From: CAVSMC01 sp963798655
Lineage (GTDB): Bacteria; Pseudomonadota; Gammaproteobacteria; Burkholderiales; Casimicrobiaceae
Reading direction: 5' to 3'
DNA length: 64,000 bases
NCBI GenBank assembly: GCA_963798655.1
Contig: CAWCUH010000016.1
Span: forward strand, 372,001 to 436,000
Part shown: positions 62,256 through 64,000 of the stretch, piece after piece
Numbering within the stretch: position 1 is the stretch's first letter
How the letters are laid out: each line of letters begins with the position of its first letter
Notes under the pieces: model-generated
The model's database searches: none
What the model was told of the DNA's origin: nothing
What the model saw: only the letters and a program-made list of their open reading frames with translations
Position numbers and translations under genes: made by a program

Positions 62256-63227
62256 ATGCCCCGCGAACGCCCCCTTGAAACGAACGGCGCGACCGCCTCG
62301 TCGCACCGAGCGTCCGTGACCGCTCCGGCGACGGCGAAGACGAACCCGTCGCTCGCGCTGCATCGCGTGCTCGACAGCGTGCCGCTGCTGTCGACGTACC
62401 GCGGCAAGCTTTTCGCGCCGGTGCTGGTCGCGACGCTCGCGCCGGCCGTTTTCGCGATCATCGTCGCGATGCTCGGCGCCCAGCGGATCGGCATCGGCAC
62501 GTTGACGGTGCTCTTCGTGATGCTTGCCGCCGCGGGGGCCGCAGCGGGCGTCTGGCTGGTCGACCGGCTGCTCGCGCCGCTCGACGAAGCGACCGAGCTT
62601 CTCGACGCGCACGCGGAGCGGCGCGACGCGACCCGCGTCGACATCGGCGGCACCGACACGGCGGCGCAGCTGGTACGCGGCGTCCAATCGCTGATCGCAC
62701 GCCTCAAAGCGCAGGAAGCCGAGCAGCAGAAGCGCGACGAGCGCGATGAAACCACCGGGCTATACGGCCGCAGCGCCGGGCGCGGCATGGCGCAGAGCGT
62801 ACTCGACGCCGAATGCAGGCGCGGCCGCGTCGTGCGCGTCGTGTCGGTGCGCATCGATCACTTCGGCGCGTTCAACGATACGCACGGCTACGGTCACGGC
62901 GATGCGCTGCTGAAAGCCGTCGGCGCACGGGTCGCACGCGTGGCCGGCGAGGACGGCGTCGCGATGCGCTGGAGCGGGGACGAGTTCATGCTGGTGCGCG
63001 GCATAGCCACAGGCGAGCCGGCCGAATTCGAGAAGGCGCTCGGTCGATCGATCGTGCTGCGCGGCGCGGCCGATCCGATCACGCTGTCACTCGGCGTCGC
63101 CCAGACCGAAGCCCCCATGCCGTTCGAATCGCTTGCAAGGCGCGCCGGCGAGGCACTCGTCGAAGCGCGACGCGAGCGTGCGTCGGGTGTGCGGGCGACC
63201 ACGGCCGACATGCGGAGAGACGGCTGA
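62256..63227 (+). CDS. GGDEF-domain protein (probable diguanylate cyclase)
   Basis: A 323-residue membrane protein with two N-terminal helices (about 50-75 and 80-105), a HAMP-like linker and a C-terminal GGDEF domain. The active-site motif reads SGDEF (WSGDEF), a common active variant. No RxxD inhibitory site precedes it. DETTGLYGR marks the domain start, and LGVAQTEAPMPFESLARRA is near its end. It likely makes c-di-GMP. It lies beside tRNA-Leu without an apparent functional link. Confidence 0.82.
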   Translation: MPRERPLETNGATASSHRASVTAPATAKTNPSLALHRVLDSVPLLSTYRGKLFAPVLVATLAPAVFAIIVAMLGAQRIGIGTLTVLFVMLAAAGAAAGVWLVDRLLAPLDEATELLDAHAERRDATRVDIGGTDTAAQLVRGVQSLIARLKAQEAEQQKRDERDETTGLYGRSAGRGMAQSVLDAECRRGRVVRVVSVRIDHFGAFNDTHGYGHGDALLKAVGARVARVAGEDGVAMRWSGDEFMLVRGIATGEPAEFEKALGRSIVLRGAADPITLSLGVAQTEAPMPFESLARRAGEALVEARRERASGVRATTADMRRDG

Positions 63228-63258
63228 CCGCCGGCGCGAGCGGCGGCTCGCGGCGGCT

Positions 63259-63822
63259 TCACTGCGTCGCCGTCGCCACGGCCTTCCTGCGCATGATCTC
63301 GTCGCGTATCTGCGCGTATTGGTTACGCGTCTCCGATTCGATCATCGCGGGCCCGACGAGCGGCGGAACCCAGGTCGTCGGCTCGTACTCGCCGTGATTG
63401 AGTACCGTCGCCGAGGCGCCGTTCTCGACGATGCGTGTCGTGAACGCGTACGAATTGAACGCGCCGCGGATCAGCGTCGAGCGGATCTCGGTGAACGGCA
63501 CGAGCTCGATCGCGCGCACGGTCTCGAAGGGATAAGCGAGCGGTCCGCGTCGCGCTTCGCCGATCTGCTCGACTTCGAGCCGGTTGCCCTTGCGGCTCAG
63601 CACGGCGCTCGAGGTCAGGTTCGACACGAAGGCCGCCATGTGCTCGTAGTCCGTCAACACCGCCCAAACGTCGCGCGCGCTCGCCTGCACGGGCATCTCG
63701 ACGTCGATGACGATCATCGGCCCGCGCTTCGACACGCTGACGGCGATATCCTCGTCGGCGGCCGCCGCGGCATGCGCGGCGGCGAGCGCGATCCCGATCA
63801 TCAGCAGCTTCACCGTCCGCAT
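63259..63822 (-). CDS. Exported SRPBCC (START-like) protein
   Basis: A 187-residue protein with a signal peptide (LLMIGIALAAAHAAAAADE) and an SRPBCC lipid-binding fold (QASARDVWAVLTDYEHMAAF, SAVLSRKGNRLEVEQIGEAR). It resembles periplasmic polyketide-cyclase/ribosome-association-toxin-like proteins. ATG 63822 has AAGGGG upstream; the longer frame to 63942 lacks a signal peptide. Function unknown. Confidence 0.8.
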   Translation of the reverse strand: MRTVKLLMIGIALAAAHAAAAADEDIAVSVSKRGPMIVIDVEMPVQASARDVWAVLTDYEHMAAFVSNLTSSAVLSRKGNRLEVEQIGEARRGPLAYPFETVRAIELVPFTEIRSTLIRGAFNSYAFTTRIVENGASATVLNHGEYEPTTWVPPLVGPAMIESETRNQYAQIRDEIMRRKAVATATQ

Positions 63823-63873
63823 GGCCCCTTCGACCGCTCGTCGCAGGCGAGGGTTCACGCTGCCGGAGGATGA

Positions 63874-64000
63874 ATGGACGTTCTTGCGCCCATCGTGCAA
63901 TTCGTGCTCCATCCGGATCAGCAGCTCGCCGTGCTGTTGCACGATTATGGCACCTGGGTCTACGCGATCCTGTTCGGAGTGCTGTTCTGCGAGACCGGGC
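63874..64000 (+). CDS. DedA-family membrane protein, 3' end outside window
   Basis: The first 42 residues read MDVLAPIVQFVLHPDQQLAV and continue LLHDYGTWVYAILFGVLFCETG, the conserved N-terminus of DedA proteins (undecaprenyl-phosphate or lipid carriers). The start is ATG 63874 after CGGAGGA; an overlapping out-of-frame ATG lies at 63870. The remainder is outside the window. Confidence 0.85.
   Translation, partial: MDVLAPIVQFVLHPDQQLAVLLHDYGTWVYAILFGVLFCETG

Overview
The window is GC-rich, densely packed DNA from a proteobacterium. It most resembles a betaproteobacterium of the Burkholderiales or a close relative. This rests on the E. coli-like LexA, the polyhydroxyalkanoate genes (synthase and phasin), an IPTL-CTERM surface protein, the imuA/imuB/dnaE2 mutasome, and aerobic CO-dehydrogenase-type and PQQ-dehydrogenase genes. 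Codon use is uniform throughout. I see no prophage, integron, CRISPR array or intact transposase. The only RNA gene found is one tRNA-Leu(UAA).

Layout. 0-6 kb: an ankyrin protein, a PQQ alcohol dehydrogenase with a lanthanide-type extra Asp, a di-haem cytochrome c4, then a form II coxS-L-M cluster whose coxL is wrecked by internal deletions. 5.8-11.9 kb, minus strand: an apparent catabolic operon of a TauT-type ABC importer, an SDR epimerase, a LarA-like protein and a 3-hydroxyisobutyrate-dehydrogenase-like enzyme. 13-17 kb: cox accessory genes (MoxR ATPase, VWA protein, CoxG, XdhC) in one overlapping operon. 17-21 kb: an M28 peptidase, a membrane protein, and a minus-strand arsenosugar-type operon (ArsS and TVP38 intact, two flanking genes collapsed to remnants). 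21-25 kb: dnaE2. 25-31 kb: an M14 peptidase, a phosphoesterase lipoprotein, an MFS transporter, and a cytochrome b561 paired with a sulfite-oxidase-type Mo protein. 31-36.5 kb: imuA, a DinB-fold gene and imuB in one operon, then VOC, GST and lexA. 36.6-45 kb: mostly metabolic enzymes on the plus strand. 45-52.5 kb: PHA synthase, IPTL-CTERM protein, Fur-boxed feoBA, an alcohol dehydrogenase and a phasin. 52.6-60.4 kb: a frameshifted P2A ATPase and a two-component locus (hybrid kinase, TPR-like protein, LuxR regulator, two small membrane proteins). 60.8-64 kb: VOC, DUF4336, tRNA-Leu, GGDEF, an SRPBCC lipid-transfer-like protein and the start of a DedA gene.

The strongest unusual signal is the SOS mutagenesis set. 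lexA and dnaE2 share a palindromic operator-like motif that is not the usual CTGT-N8-ACAG, and the LexA recognition helix differs at matching positions. A DinB-fold gene sits between imuA and imuB. A palindromic REP-like repeat is inserted in frame inside both dnaE2 and imuB, and again just upstream of dnaE2. dnaE2 carries a second, unrelated repeat in frame as well.

A second theme is genes that keep both ends but have lost their middles (coxL, the MerA-like gene), plus several single-base frameshifts (coxL, the P-type ATPase). These may be real decay or assembly and sequencing error, and raw reads should be checked before biological conclusions are drawn.
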